Part shown: positions 16,301 through 31,300 of the stretch, piece after piece
Position numbering within the stretch: the stretch's first letter is position 1
How the letters are laid out: every line of letters begins with the position of its first letter
Assembly (NCBI GenBank): GCA_021730935.1
Contig: JAKFYJ010000004.1
Location: 1-64,000, forward strand
Reading direction: 5' to 3'
Origin: Elusimicrobiota bacterium
GTDB taxonomy: Bacteria; Elusimicrobiota; Elusimicrobia; 2-02-FULL-39-32
DNA length: 64,000 bases
Position numbers and translations under genes: made by a program
Notes under the pieces: model-generated
What the model saw: the letters and a program-made list of their open reading frames with translations, nothing else
What the model was told of the DNA's origin: nothing
Databases searched by the model: none

Positions 16301-19300
16301 GTCGTGGAGGTCCCGTTTCGGCTGTAGGACATGAGTTCGGATCCGCTGACAAAGATATATCCGGTTTGCGGGAAAAGCGAAACGTCCGCCACATTCACGA
16401 GGAAGGGAGGCGAAGAGGTTGCCACTCCGAGCTGGAGCGGGTTGCTCAGAGTCGTGTCCGCTCCGCTCACGAGCTCGTCCAGCGAATCCAGGGTGTCGTT
16501 GGGGTTGGCGTCGCGATACACCTTAATGAATTTAATGTCCGTGTTCGAGGTGGTCCCGGTTTTTTCGGGCGTGATCTTTTGCCAAGTCGCAGGCGTTCCC
16601 GAAATCTTCATATTGAAGCGCATCATGATCACATCATCCTGAGCCCTTTGGACCTGCTTGTTTGTGACCTGAGATGCCGCGTCAAACACTCCCACGAGGA
16701 CGCGGTTGGTGACGACGGGGACTTTGAACGTGCTGAACGGATAACTCTGCGAGGCAGTTCCGTTGGGCACATTGATGCTGACATTCGTGTTGAGCGTTGA
16801 ACTGACGTCGTTGGGAGAAGTCACGCCGATCCATCCTCGGTCACCGATCTTCACTCCGACGGAATTCCCGCTTTCAGCGTCGTCGCCGATGTCGTATACG
16901 ACGAAGTAAGTCTGGGCTGTGGGCACGATGGTTTGAGTGTCCAGGGTGATGGTGATCTGGCTCTGGTTGTGGTTGGTTTGATCAAAGATATCGACTTTCT
17001 GAATCGTTGAGCCGGAGGAATGGGCGATGCTCGCGGTGAGCGACGCTCCGAGCCGCTGTCCGCGGGAATCAATGCGGATCGTGGTGCTGGAAAGTTTGGT
17101 ATAGGTCATGAGTTCGGAATCAGAGACATAGGCATATCCGCTTCGAGGCAATCTTGTGGCGTCCAGGACGCTGATCGTGAACGGGGCCGTGTCTGATGCA
17201 AGGATATTGGCCGTGATCGAGGTCTCGGGGTTGGATATCGAGGAATCTCCTGAATCCAGTTTGTCGTTCGCGTTGAAGTCCTGGTAGATCTTCACGAACT
17301 TGACGTCGGTATTCTTTCCGTTCGGAGTCGTGGGGTCCACAACCGAGGATCCCGTGCGTTCGACTTTCATGGAGGTCCAGCGCGCGCTCCCCACATCTGT
17401 TTTAAGGGACATGCGCATCATGGGAATTTCGTCTTGACCCTTGAACACCTGAGACCCTGAAATGTTCGGCACGACGTCGGTCGCTCCAAGTTTGACGATG
17501 CTGGCGACTTCTGTGATTCTTCCGTTGTTCGCGGTGGTATAGGTCGTGAAGGAAACGAAGGAGATGTCGTCCGGAATTTTCACGGTGAAGAAAGAGGTGG
17601 TGAGAATTTCCAGCCCCACATTTTTCCCGACGGTGGCAAGCTCAGAGATGTCATAGGTCACGAAGAAATATTGTGTGTTCGTTGAAATGGTGATGCCGGA
17701 CCCGGTGCCTTTCGTGAGATCAATATCGACGGATTTTGTCTGCGGATCAAAAGATTCTGTGCCGAAAGATGCCAGGTTCGTATAGACGCCCGTGTTCGGG
17801 TTCTGAGTTGTGACCAGCGCGTTGAAGGAGGGCGGGTTGCCGGTGTTTGAAGAAGGGTTCTTCCAGACCTTAACGAGCGCAATGTCGCTCGGCTGGGCCG
17901 TGCCGGCGAGGTTTAAGGTGAGGTTTTTCCATTCCACGGAATTGGCGCTGGCCTGCGTTTGGAACAGCATCATGGGAACGTTCTGCTGGTTCTGGACGAC
18001 CGTCGGGGCCAGGAGATCCGAGTTCGAAATCTGCATCACGTCAACGGTGGGCTCAATGACGGCGGCAGGGCTTTCTCCAGTGGCCGTCATGACATTATAG
18101 AACTGCCAGCTGTGGCCCGCGGCCGTGGGGCCCACCGTGATGCCGATCGTGGGAGGGATCCTCAATTTGAGAACTTCATTTAATGCGGCCAGGCTTGTGT
18201 TGGAGAAGAGGGACGCCGGGTCGATGTCTATGGTCAGGAAGTAGGTGATGGTGCTCCGCTGAACAAGCGTATAATAGGTGCTCCCGTTTGTGGAGTCGTT
18301 GATGTAGATTTCCGCTTTGCCGCCGGAGGGATTGCCGAAGACGCCGGTTCCGACGAGTTTGTCGACGGAAGTGGACAGCTGTCCGGACTGGTCGGCGTCT
18401 CTCCAGAGCTTGATCAGCTTGACGTCAGAGTCAGCGCCGTTCAGGATGCCGGGCTGTTGGCGGTCAAGGAAAAGTTTGGAAAATTGGACCGGGAACCCGC
18501 CGGAAACATCTTCCAGCTGTGTGACGATCTTTAAGAACGCGCGGTTGGTGTCCCCTTGAGTGACTGTGAACCCAACCGCTGATCCGGAAGAGTGTCCGAC
18601 CGCAACGGAACCCAGGACTCCGCGGGTGATGCCCGTGAACGCGTTTGCGGTCCGCGAAGAAATTTGGATGATTTCAGAATCGATCACGGCATAAATCGGG
18701 AACGTTGAAATGAAGAGGGTGGGGTCATTGGTTGAGATGACAGGATCGTCGCTCCAAATTGCGATGGAACTGTCGTTGACCGCGAAGTTCGCGTTCAGCT
18801 TGGGAGCGTGGTGGATCAGGTTGGTTCTGGAATTGGTGTAAATGGGGATGGGGGTGACGTTCACAATTTGGGGCGCGGGCACGATGGTCCCCAAACCTGA
18901 GAGGTATGACGTGAAGGCTGACACCGCGTTGGGCTCTGACACCATATCGTCCACGGGATTGTCGACGCCGTTTGCGTTCTGAGGGAAACTTCCGTTCACT
19001 CCCGGCTCGATCCGCGCGCCCAAGGTTTGCTCAGGCGTCGCTGTCGGATCAATGTCGTAGGCCACGAAATATCTTCTCCCCGCCGGAGGGTTGGCTGTGA
19101 TCGTTTCGATGGTTTCATTGCTGAAGAAGAGGACTTGCGAGCCCAGCGGTCCGGCGGTATTGAAGGTCCCTGTTCCGATGAGGATGTCGTCCGTGGGGTC
19201 AAAGGTTCCGGCTCCGACGCCGGTGTTGTCCTTCCACACGGACACGCGGGTGACTTCTTCCGTCAGGCTTCCGTTGGAGGTCGAGGTTCCGATGCCGTAA

Positions 19301-22300
19301 ACCGTCAACCCTCTCCAAACCGCATCCGCCTGGTCGGAATAGATCGTGAATCCCAGCACGGATTGGGTTGAAGTTTTTTGCTGATAATTCGATTGGTGGA
19401 GATCAAAGGGGACCACGGTGATATTGTCGGCGTATTCATTGACGCGGGCGACATAGGAGTAGCTCTTGCCGGCGGCGCCCACGCCGAAGTTCAGGCTGCC
19501 CACATAGTCCGGAGACTGAACGGAGATATAACTTGTCGCAGGCATTTCAAAGCCGAGCTGAGAGTTCGGGCCGACAGTGGCGAGATAATTGACATTATAC
19601 GTCACGAAATAATCTTTGGCGGCAGTGCCGAGGATTTCCTGGCCTTGCAGAGAGCCCGTGATGCCCACATGCGCTTGGCCCGAGATCACGGTGCCCGCCG
19701 CGAACCAGGTGGTGTTGCCGACAAATTCCCAGGTGCAGCCCGTGAACCGTTTGTTCACCAAGTCCACGCCCGTATAAAGAACGGAGGCTTTCTTGGTCTC
19801 GTCTGACTGCGCGTCGTTGAGCACCAACCGTCCGGGAGCCAGCGGGAAAGGATCGGAGGTGATGGTGAATTTCTGCGTCAAATCGTCCGTGACGGTGACC
19901 GTGGCGTCTCCGGAGGAGGCGGAGACTGCGAGTTGAGAATACGGGAAAACATAGGGGTTTCCGACGGAGTCCGCTGAAACGAGCTGGTCCGTGGTGGAGC
20001 TGAACAAGCCGTTCCCATCGGCGTCGTACCAAACTTTGATCCGGTCCACATCCGTCACTTTATTGCGTTTCAAAACGCCGCTCTGCCCTTGAGAGCTCCA
20101 GCGGTCGAGCTTGATGCCGTTCCAAATGGCCGTGCGGGTTCCGTTCACCTGCAGGGTCAAACGCCCGATCACAAGGTTGGATTCGCCCTGCGTGGTCACG
20201 ACGGGTTTCGAGAAGAAGGGCGTGGTCGCAGGAGGCAGGCTGTTTTTGTTCACGTCCATCAGATCCATTTCGTCCACGGTGGGAACGACGGTCGTGTCTG
20301 TCGACTGGAGCGTCCCGAAATTCTGCATGGTGCCTTCAATGAGCCGGATGTCTCCCTGGTCGATGTGCAGGCCCTGGGTGTTGGCTCCGTTCGTGATGCT
20401 CGCAGAATTTTTGAGACTGTAGGAAATGAAGAAAATCTTGGTGGCGCCGTCCAGAAGGCCGTCGGTGGCCTTGTTCTTGACGTCCAGGGTGACGGAACCG
20501 GCGCTGAAGGTGGAGGTGATCACGGAGTCCGTGACTTCGCTGTCGGCGCCCGGATCAAATCTCGGGTGAGTTCCTCCGCCGATGTTGCTGGTGTTCATAT
20601 ACATGCGGACGTCTTTGATGTCGGCATCGTTTCCGGTTCCGTTTCGGCTCACGCGGATGTTGTCAAGTTTGCCGGTGAATCCGTCCGTCCAGACGTCCAA
20701 ACGGATGATGCCCACATTATCCGTTCCCTGAGGAATGGTGGAGTGCTGCATGGAGAATTGTTCGCCGGCGGTTTGATACCAGGCATTGATGTCGGTGGCG
20801 CTCACAAACACTTTGGCCGCTTCCCGGTTCACGGTCGAAGTGGCGCTTCTCATCGCAAAGTTATTGGAGGCGACGCCCGCCGTGCTTCCGGCGGTCAGGA
20901 AGATATTGGAGTTAGCCGCGCCCAAACGCAGGCCCAAGGCCGTCGGAGTGGTTGCCGTCGTGGATATTCTCACGCAGACGAAGAAGGTTCGGCCTGTGGG
21001 GTTGATGATGGCGCGGCTGCCCGCAGGCGCAGGGCCTTTGGTGTCGAGACTTGTGAATTTCCATCCGGGGATGGCGCCGTCATAGGTGGCGGAATCGATA
21101 TAGGTATCGACTCCATTTTGGACGCCCAGGAGCGTCTGTCCGTTGAACTTGCCGTTGCCGTTTTCATCGCTGTAGAGTTCGACGGCGGCGACATCGGAAG
21201 CGGGAAGGTTTCCGAGTTTTTCGATGTTGATCTGTTCCAAAACTCCCGTCAGACCCGCCACATTGGGTTTCACCTGCATGTCCAGTTTCAGCATCGGGAT
21301 CGGAGCAGGTTTTTCCGCGATGAGGCCGTCCCCCTGATAAAGAGAAGATTTGAAGGCGCCGCCGATGAGTGAGATTTTGTCTTCGTTGACATGGGCGTTG
21401 GTCAGGTCGTCCGCTTCCGGAGCCATGTCCACGGGGGTGATCACAATGCCTGCAGTCACCACGTCATCGTCCGAACGTTTGGTGTCGTCGGTGATTTCTG
21501 TGATGTCGTCTCTCAGAGTGTCGTAGGTATACCCGAATATGCGGGACGGAGTTTTTGCGGACCAATGGCCCAGCGGCGCGCGGCTGGTGATATAGTCCGT
21601 GACGCTCAGGTGCAGATTTTCCTGAATATCGTCTCTCAGCTGAAGCGCGCTGTAAGAGCCGGCGTCGGTGGTTTTATAAATGTAATAGGTCGCGCCGATC
21701 GGAGTGAGCGGCGGAGCGGCCTGGTTGGTCATGCTCACCGTCGAGGATGTTCCGGAATGGGCGAACTCGATTTTGCCGCTGTAATATTGTCCGTTGATCG
21801 GGTCTCCCGTGGCGATATTGCCGAAACGGTCCCGGGCCTTGATGTTGATGAACCCGGGGATGCCCACTTTGAGAGGCGTGGTGTTGTCAAAGCTGTGGTG
21901 GATGCTGAAATAATCCACGTTCGCAGGGGTGATGGTGTGAGACTGCACGACGGTGGGGAGCGCCTGGCTGCCTGTGATCAGGGTGATGGTGACTTTGACA
22001 GTCGCAGTGCCGGCTGTTTCTGTCCAGAAATAGAAATCCTTATATGATCCGCCTCCTGGAATTGGAGAGAGAGTCAAATTCGCCGCTGAACCAAATGGAG
22101 CATATCCGGACGGAGCGTTGGGATCGTCGCCGCCTCTGGCTTTGGCTGAATCGGTGGAATTGATGACCACGGTGGCGCCGTTCGAGTCTGTCACGGTGTC
22201 GTTTCCGAACTGGTCGCGCAGTTGGACGCGGATGTTTGTCTGCGTTGAAGTTCCTGTGGCGTAATTGGAGGCGGCATAGTCCAGATTATATTGCCAGGTG

Positions 22301-25300
22301 GTTCCTGCGATCATGCGCCTTGAAGGCGTGGTGATCACGGCGACTGAGGGAGGGCCTGGAATGACCGTGTAGGCTTGGGTTGAAGCGCTCCACCCGCGCG
22401 AGGTGTTTTCGTCGATCGTCATGATCCAGTTTCCGACCGCAGTGTCGATCAGGTAGAAGGTTGTCGTGTGCTGGCTGGGCGGCGTTGTGGGATACAGTTT
22501 TGCGGCGCCGGGATAAACAAAGGAGGACGGCCCCGAGTTCGTGGGGCTCGCGAATTTTCGGTCTCCGGAGCTGTTCGCGGTGATGTTGAAGGTGACGCCC
22601 TGGCCGAAAGCGTCTTCCACATCGACAGGGGTGGGGTTTGAATATTTGTCCTGAAGCTGGAATGAGAGCATGGATGACGTCGTTCCCGCCTGAAGGCTCG
22701 TGACGGGATTGGAGATCATGACGATCTTGGTCCCGATTCCGGAGCCTTGTTTCGCAGGTTCGATGGAGACGCTCTGGAGCGCGGCGCCCCAGGTCGGAAC
22801 TTGCTGGGTGGCCGAAGCCTGCAGGAGAGGGAAGGTCGTGGAGCTGGCGCCGTAGAGTTCGCTGGAACGCGTGTCCAGATAATAGAAAGTGGCGTAATAT
22901 TGGCCGGTCGGGATCAAAAGGGAAATCGAATCTGTGGAATGAGTGACGAACAAGGCCTGGCTCGCGACCGTGTTGGAACTCAGGGAGAACCCATGAGAGT
23001 CGTTGGTCGCGGACGCAATTCTGGAAGAGATGACGATCACGGTGATGTCCTGAGTCGATGCGGTCACGTTGCCGAAAACGTCCTGCAGTTCCACTTCAAA
23101 GTTTTGCGCCTGGCCGCTGGAAACGGACTCGTGAGACGGTTTTCCGGCGCGCAGTCTGCGGGCGGTGTTGTCGAACCGGACAGACGAGGTGTCCTGCGGA
23201 TTCACGAGCATGGCGTGAACCGCGGGCGTTTTCAAGGATTCATAAGCCGTGAGGGTCCAGGTTCCGGTGCGGCTGTCTTCGCCGGAGGGGGCGGAAGCCA
23301 TGAGGTCTTTGTATCGGAACGAAACTTGGGTCTCGCCGTCTTCGATCGGAACGCTCGGGGACGCGCTCCCGAGACTGGTGTCTGCGGTGTATCCGTTTGG
23401 CGGGCTGTCGGTGGTCCAGAAGCCGTAATGGGTGCCATAAGTCATGCCGGAGGGGGCCGCTCCCGCGACAGTGAAAGCGTTATGGACGGCTTTTTCTGAC
23501 GCGTCTTCATTGAAGGATCCGTCAATGGTTCCGACATGGAGGGTGACGGTGGTTGCGCCTTTCGCGGTGGGGTTGCCGAAATAATCCCGGCGCTGAACGG
23601 TGAAATCTCCTCCTTGTCCGCCGGATGTGGTGGCCTGGAATGAGGTCGGCGAAGAGACATAGATCAGTTCTTTGACATCGCCGCCGATCGTTTTTACGGG
23701 AAGAGAAATGTTGAGCTGGCTGGTGATGAATCCGGAAACGTTATACGGCGTTGCCGTTCCAACCCAGACGCGGGAGGTGTCATCTTTGCGGGTCGAAACG
23801 TAATACCAAATTTCCGGCGAGATCCCGATTTTTCCGTTGACGTCGGTGATCATGCTGGTTGACAGTCCCATGTCGGTCCAGGAAACTTCATCAGCGGTCG
23901 ATTTAAATCCGTTGGAGGAGGCGCTTCCGACGGTGACGCTGGACTGGAGGACCAGGGTCACTCCGGCGCTGGTGACGATGTTTGAATATTGGTCGACGGT
24001 GTCGCCCAAAATTTTGACGCGCCCCAATGATCCCGGGGGAGAATCGTTGGACCCGGCTTCGCGCTCGATGACGCCTGTCGTGGCCGCGTCGTCGCCCGTG
24101 GCTCCGTTGATCGTGACTTTCACGCCGGAGACGGAAGCCGGGTTCACCTGAATGGTGGGCTGGGTGGAATACCCGCTTCTCTCCGTGTTGATCGTGCTGT
24201 TGCCGACCTGCTGGGCTTTGAGCCATCTCTGGCCGGCATATTTCAGAGTGAACCCGCCGTTTCCGAAGGTGTGGCGGCCGGGGGACGTTTCGGCAAATCC
24301 AAGATACGTATAATTCGAAGGGAGAGACGCGTTCTGAACCGAGAGCGCGCCCGCCTCGGCGCTGAACTGGATTCCGGAATTATAGACATAAGCTCCGGTC
24401 GTGAGCGCGTTGTGCCAACGGTCGTGGGCCACGACGTCTCCGGAAATGGATTGTCCGGCGATCATGGTGGTGGACGAGAAGTTTTCAAAGTGCAAGTGAT
24501 GAGCCTGGCCCGGCCAGACCATGAGGCCGCTGGACGTGTCTGTTGATCGCGTCAGGAACAGCGTGTTGGTGGAAGCTGTCGTTGCCACGACCGTATAAGA
24601 TGAAATCGCAAGCCGGGGGGTCACGGTGAAGTTCGCAACGCCGCTCCGGATGTCCTGGGCAGATGCCGCGGCCGCGTTCGGGTCATTGGGGAACGTAAGA
24701 GTGACATCCACGGCTCCCGTGATCGCGGTGCTTCGGCGGTTATAGAAGCGGTCGACCAGATAGACTTTCACGAAATCGGTCAAAGAATTTTCGCTCCCGC
24801 CGCTCACATCCACGGTCATCTGGTGAGTCGTCGGATATCCGGATTTCCCCAGAGGCGCTGTGAAGTATTTACCTTCCGCGATGCTTTCTCCGGGGAGCAC
24901 GACCAGGAACCCGTTCGGCGAAGAGGCGCTGACGGTGAATTGGGGCGAAATTGCGGCCGCGTTGCTTGCGGGGCTGTCTTTGTCCTGATACGTGTTGGCG
25001 ATATCGTCCGCCGTCAGGATGTGGCTGGTGGCACGAGTGATCAGCGTCGTGAGGAAGGTTTGCTGGCCGTTGGTGAGGGAATTTTGCGCGGGCTCGGAAT
25101 CGTAGAGATCGGATGTCCGGATGCGGACCACAGGCTGACCGTCGACAGGTTCCGTCGATAAATTCATGTAATAGTCCACGACCTGGGCGGTCACGGCGAA
25201 TGCGGTTCCTGCCGTTTGGGTGTTGGGCGTTCCGCTTTTGCCGCCGGAAGGATAGGTCCCGCTTCCGGGCGCGGCCGTTTCTCCGGGGAGGATCAGCTGA

Positions 25301-28300
25301 ATGCCTCCTTTGAGCGCAACATCGTTCGGGTTGCGCGGGTTCACGGTAAAGAGCGAGAAGGTTCCGGATTGATCGTCATCCGTCAGTCCCGTGTCCGGAT
25401 TGTCGATCGCCGTCACGTATTGAGAAGTGGACGCGGTCCGAAGCGTCACGGAGAACACGGCATATCCGACAGTGTCGTCCACGGTTTGGACCGCAGGCTC
25501 CACGTCATAGGCATCTGCGGGAGTTTGAAGCTGGATCACGGGAGCGACGCCGGTCTTGACGTTGTAATAGGTGTCCGTGACATAAACGCTCACATTGAAA
25601 GCGGTTCCAGCGGTCTGGAGCGACGGGGTTCCTCCGCGCGCTTCGACAATGGAGTTGGCCCCCTGGTTGAGAGATTGCCCGGGGAGGAGCGCGACGAGTT
25701 TTGAAGCGGGACCTGCGGTGACAGTGAAGGTCTGGCTGCGGGACGACCCGGAGCCGTTGCTCAAGTTCGGCGGGAGGACGTCTCCGTCCCATGCTTCGAT
25801 CTGGGCCGTTCCGGCGCGGCGGAGAATAATCGGGTCTCCGGTCGCGGCGGCGAAGACAGCCGCGCCGTTCGTGGTTGTTTTGGTTGAGGGTTCGACATCG
25901 TTGGGATCGTCCCAAGTTTTAACATAAACTTGCGAGCTGGTGGTGGTGACCACGTTCCAAAAGGCGTCCGTGACATTCACGGTCGCAGGGAATCCGACGC
26001 CGGCGGCCTGCGTGTTGGGAGTTGCGACGGTGCGTCCGGTGACAGATCCCGGGGCCGTGACTTCTCCCGGAGCCAGGACCTGAACGCGCGCCGGGGTCCC
26101 GGGGTTTACGGTCAACGTTGAAGAGAAGATGCTTCCGAGGCTGGGGCTCACGCCGTCCAAGTCTTCAGCCTTCACGCGCTGGATGCCGCCTTTCCTGAAC
26201 TTAAGATATTCGGTCGGGATTGTGGTGATGGTGAATGAGCCGGAAATCATGGAGAACGTCGGAGGCGAAGGGTCCGTGTCATAAGGGTCATCCGGCGTGG
26301 TCACCGTGATGGATTGTGTTGTGGAAACCTGATTGCTGTATTGGTCGGTTGCATAAACGGTGGCGGTGAACGCGGTTCCGGCGGTCTGAGCCGTTGCAGT
26401 TCCCGTTTTTCCGACGATGGGCGTTGTTTTGCCTTGCACGCGGGTTTCCCCCGGAAGAATGACGATCAGGCGGTCAGCGGCATCGGGATCGACGGTGATG
26501 ACAGGAGAGGTGTCCGAGGTGAACCTGAAACCCGTGTCTTCGGCGACCAGCGTCCGCGTGGAGGCCGTATTCATTCTTACGCTCGTGAACGTCAGAGTGG
26601 TTTGACCCGCGGAAAGCGAGTTGGGGTTGGCGGGAAGCCATGAGGATTCGGAATCATAGGGGTCGTCCGGGGTTTTCAATTGGACCGTTATTGAAACATC
26701 TGTCGAGGCCTGGTTATAGAAACTGTCGACGAGGTTCACGACCACGTCAAAGGCGGAGCCGGCGACCGCGTTCGGGCGGCCGCTCCAGGCTGAGAAGTTC
26801 GGGGCGTCTCCCGTTTTTCCAAATCCGGTGGTGGAGCCGGGGAGCGCGTTTTCCCCAGGCAAGAGAACTTGGAGCCTCACTGCGGACCCTGCCGTGACGG
26901 GAACGGCCCTGGAACCGCCCTGGTCGTTCAGAGAAGGATAATACGTCCCGGAGTTCGCAGTGCTCGCGCGGATCCCCCATCCGGGAGCAAGGTTCGCCGT
27001 CTGCATCGTCAGGGAGAAGATGGTGGATCCGTTCACAAGCTGTTGGTTCGCGGGTTCCGTGTCGTAAAGATCGGTGGTGCGCAGGTTGATGACGGGGTTG
27101 GTGTCGGTGATGTTGTAAAAATTGTCCACGGCGTTCACGGTGACTGAGAAGCCCGCTCCCGCGGTTTGCGTCGAGATCCCCGTCCAGCTTTTCCCGACGG
27201 TGGAACCGGGCACTGAGATTTCGTTCGGGATCAGGATCTGCAGGCGCGTGGGCGAGGACGCGAGAACGGTGAAGGTGGAAGAATTGTAATAGGCCCCGGC
27301 GCCCACCAGAGGAGCGCTGTTGTCCCGCATCTGCACTTTCGTGCTTGCGGATGCGGTCACCAGGACATAATTGAAGATCGTGGTTCCGTTTTGCAGGAAG
27401 AGCCCGGAAGGATAAGGATCATTGTCATAAGGATCGTCGGTGTTGTGGCGGATGTTGGAATTGTCATTGTCGATGATGTTGTAATAAGCGTCCACCATTT
27501 TCACGATCACGCTCGTGGAAACGCCTGCGGTCCAGTTTTGCGGAGTTCCGTTTTTGCCCGCGGTTCCGCTGAAACCAGGGCTGCCGATAATTTTTCCGGG
27601 CACGCCGGTTTCTCCGGGGACCAGGACCTGCAGGGCGTTCGCCGCGGCATAGTTCACAGGCACAGCGGGGGAAGTGGAAGTTCGGCTCGCCACTCCATCG
27701 TCCGCTCTAATTTTCCAGCCGGGAGTTTTGTTGGATTTGATGAAGGTCCAGGAGATGTTCGTCGCGCCGTTTTGCAAGACGACATTCGTGAGGTCCGAAT
27801 CATAAGGATCTTCGGAATAGACATTCACCGTCGGAGAAACGTTGGTCGTGTTGTTCCAATACAAGTCGACGGCGCGGATGGTGATGGTGAAGGCCGTGCC
27901 CGCGGTCTGGGTCGTGATCGACACCGAGGTTTTTCCTCCCGTGGAAGCGCCGGAATCATAGGGGTGTTTCGCGGGATCCGCGGTCTCGGGAGGAACGAGG
28001 ATCTGATATTTCACGAAGGAATCGGGGAGCAGGGCGATGGCCTGGGTCGAAGACGAGGTTGAGACGCCTCCGAGCAGTCCGGCGGCTTTCACTTTGGTGT
28101 ATTTGTTTTCCGCGCGCCGAAGAGCCACGAAGAAGTTTGTTGTTCCGTTGACCAGAGAAGCCGTCGCAGGGACCACGGAATAGGGATCGTCATAAGGCGA
28201 GGCTTCGTCATATGAAATCGTGACCACCGTGGAGGTGGTGGTGACCAGGTTGTATCCGGCGTCCGTGGCATAAACCGTCACGGTGAAAGTGGATCCCGCA

Positions 28301-31300
28301 GTTTGGGCGGTCGGAGTCATCGTGGAGAATTTGCCGTTCGAGGTGCCTTCGTTGAATTGTTCGCCGGGAGCCAAGACGAGGAGTTTGGAAGCGGCGCCCG
28401 GATAAACAATGATGGGCGTGGAGGCGTCCGCAGTGTAAAGGGCCTCAAGGCCGACGGCAGAAGGCCCGGTTGCCGCCGTCAGGGTCCAGCCTGTGTTCTG
28501 GTTTCTTGTGCGGAGCTTCACGGGGACGATGGCTTGTCCGTTGGAGAGAGCGACTTCTCCGGGATCGCTTGAGAGCGTGTTGTTGGGGTCGTTTGAAGCG
28601 AACACGAGTTTGGAAGTGGTTCCGGTGTTGCGGTTGAAATATTTGTCGGTGACGTTCACCGTGACGTTGAAATAAGTTTCAACGGGCTGTGAAGAGATGA
28701 CGACAGACGATTTCCCGAGAGGAGAACCGGGCACTTGCGTCTCCCCCGGCACGAGAATTTGCAGGCGGGCGGCCGTTCCGGTTGAGGCAGAAATGATTGT
28801 GGAGGCATGCGCGGTCAGAGAATTCCCCGCGGATGTGGAAACTCTGGTGAGCCAGCTGCCCGCGGTGTGGAACGCAATGGTTGCGGTTCCGCTTCCGTTG
28901 GAAACCGTGAAAGTGGCGGGATCGACATCATAGGGATCCGAAGTCTGAATGTTCACATTCGCGGTCGAGGAGGTCACGATGTTCCATTCCGAGTCTGTGA
29001 TCAGGACCGTGACGGTGAAAGTGGAGTCCACCGTGGCTCCGGTGAGGCTTCCGCCTTTTCCGGTCGAGGATCCGGGATTTCTGGTTTCGCCCGGAGCCAG
29101 CAGGAGGAGTTTGGAGGCGGCTCCGTTGGAAACGGGCACATTCGTGGAAATGCCCTCAAGGAAATAAGCTCCGGAAGCGGTGGAAGCGATGATCTGCCAT
29201 CCGGAAGAACTCACCGTCTTGAAGGTGACGGAGAAGGTCGACACGGCGCCGGTCGTGAACATGTTGGGAGCCGTCGCGGGAGCTGTGGTCGCGAACTGAT
29301 CGGTCACGCGGATGGTGGAAAGCGTTGAGGGCACGGTGTTGGTGGCGATCGGGTTATAGAACCGGTCCACGAGGTAAACGATGACCTGAGTTGAGATGCC
29401 CGCGGATTGAGTCAAAGCCGTTCCGATTTTTCCTCCCGTTCCGTCATAAGGAGGCATGCCGGGGACCAGCGTTTCTCCAGGGACCACCACCATGAGGCGC
29501 TGACCTGTGGAAGGTGTGACCGCATAGGCGCTTGAAATTCCGCTTTGGATGCCGGCGAGAGAAGCCGTAACCTGAGCGGCGGATGCGGACGTATAGAACA
29601 CAACCTGGAACTGTCTTTGGCTTGAGGAGAGGGGGGCGCTGTTGCCGCCGGGGAATGTTCCATAGGCGTCGGTTCCGGAAAGAGCGATGTTGGATGAAAT
29701 GTTCGGGACGAGGTTCCACTGGTTGTCGGTCGCGCGCACGGTGACCGTGAAGGTGGTCCCGGCCATGACGGAACCGGTATAAAGCGCGGTGCCCGATTTC
29801 CCTGAGACGCTGCCTTCAACCGCGGTTTCTCCGGGGAGGAGAACCTGAAGTTTGGTGAACGATGAAGGCGCGACCGTGATCGTTGAAGACGTGTCTCTGT
29901 GAACTTCCCATCCGGCCGCGGAAATCGAGATCCATTGGCTGCCCTGAGTCTTGAACCTCACGGGGAAGATGCTCCCTTCTCCGTTGGCGATGGCGACGGA
30001 GTTCATGGAAGTGAAGTTGGGATCGGATGACGAACTGATGGAAATCGTGATCGCGGGGTTGTCGGTCCTGCGGTTGAAGCGGGAATCGACCGCGCGCACT
30101 GTGACGGTGAAGTCTTCATTGACGACCTGATCGGAGACTGTTCCCTGGCGTCCGGTGAGGGATCCCTGCAAGGCCGTTTCTCCGGGGACCAGGACCAATA
30201 GATAATTTTCCGTGCTGTTGGCGTTGACCGTATAGGTGCTGAAAGCGGTGATAAGGTTCAGCGTGGCGGTTGCGGCCGTGACGATCGGGGTCGTGGCCGG
30301 CGTGCCGCCCAATCCGTTGTGCCGCGCGGTCTTGGGAACCATCATGAAGACGGAGGTTCCGTTGACGAGCGCCGCTGTCCTGGGATCCGGAGCGTCATAA
30401 GGATCATCGGTGGCGACGCTGACCGCGGTGTTGGAATCCACGATGTTGCCCCAGTTGTCCGTCGCGTCCAGAGTGACCTGCATCGTGACGTTCACGGTTG
30501 AGCGCGAGATCACTCCGCTTTTCCCTGCCGTGGTTCCGGGGTTTCTGGATTCCCCGGGGCCCAGGAGGCGCAATTTGGCGAGGCTGTTCGGCGTGAGAGT
30601 GAACGAGGGAGTGATATAGGTTTGATTTGCAAGCGTTGTGGTGGTGGCTGTGATTTGATAGTTCGTTCCGGAGTAATTGACGGCCGTATAAAGAGTGAAG
30701 TTTAAGGTCCCGGTTCCATTGGAAAGCATTGTGGATCCCAGGGAAGCCGCATTGGGATCGTTTGATGTGAACGACGCTCCGCCGCTATAGGTCGGGTCCG
30801 GGTTCCATCGGTCGTCTGTGGCATAAACCGTCAACTGATAGGATTTTCCGGCGAGGAACTGGTCGGCGGCCGCTTCCCCATCAGGAGAACCGTTCTTGCC
30901 CGCTTGGTTCGTGTCAGGGCCTCCGGCGGTGTAAGGCGATCTCCCGCGGTTCAAAGTTTCGCCCGGCATCAGGACCAGGAGGCGGTCTGCGGGTTTCGCG
31001 CTCACAATGACGACCGCGCTTGTGCTGGGAGACAGAACATTGCCGGTATCCCAGACATTGATGGACTGGGTTCCGGCGGTGACGAGGGTGAAATAGAAAG
31101 CCGTTGCGCCGGTGGTGAGCGGGAGAATTCTTGAAGTGCCTGACGGCTCGGTGTCGTTCGGATCTGTGGAATCGGCGTCAAGCGTGATGTTGGAAGAAAT
31201 GTTCAGGTTCCAGTAATCGTCCACGCTCCTGACTGTCGCGGTTGTGGTTTGTCCGGTGAACATCGCGGTGGGACTGCCGGTCCGGCCGCCGGTGACGCCG

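Noticed and set aside
20089-21372. 427-codon plus-strand open frame inside the giant gene region
   Set aside because: Antisense to the repeat array, Arg/Gly/Val-rich, no family motif or ribosome site. It is one of many open antisense frames caused by codon composition.
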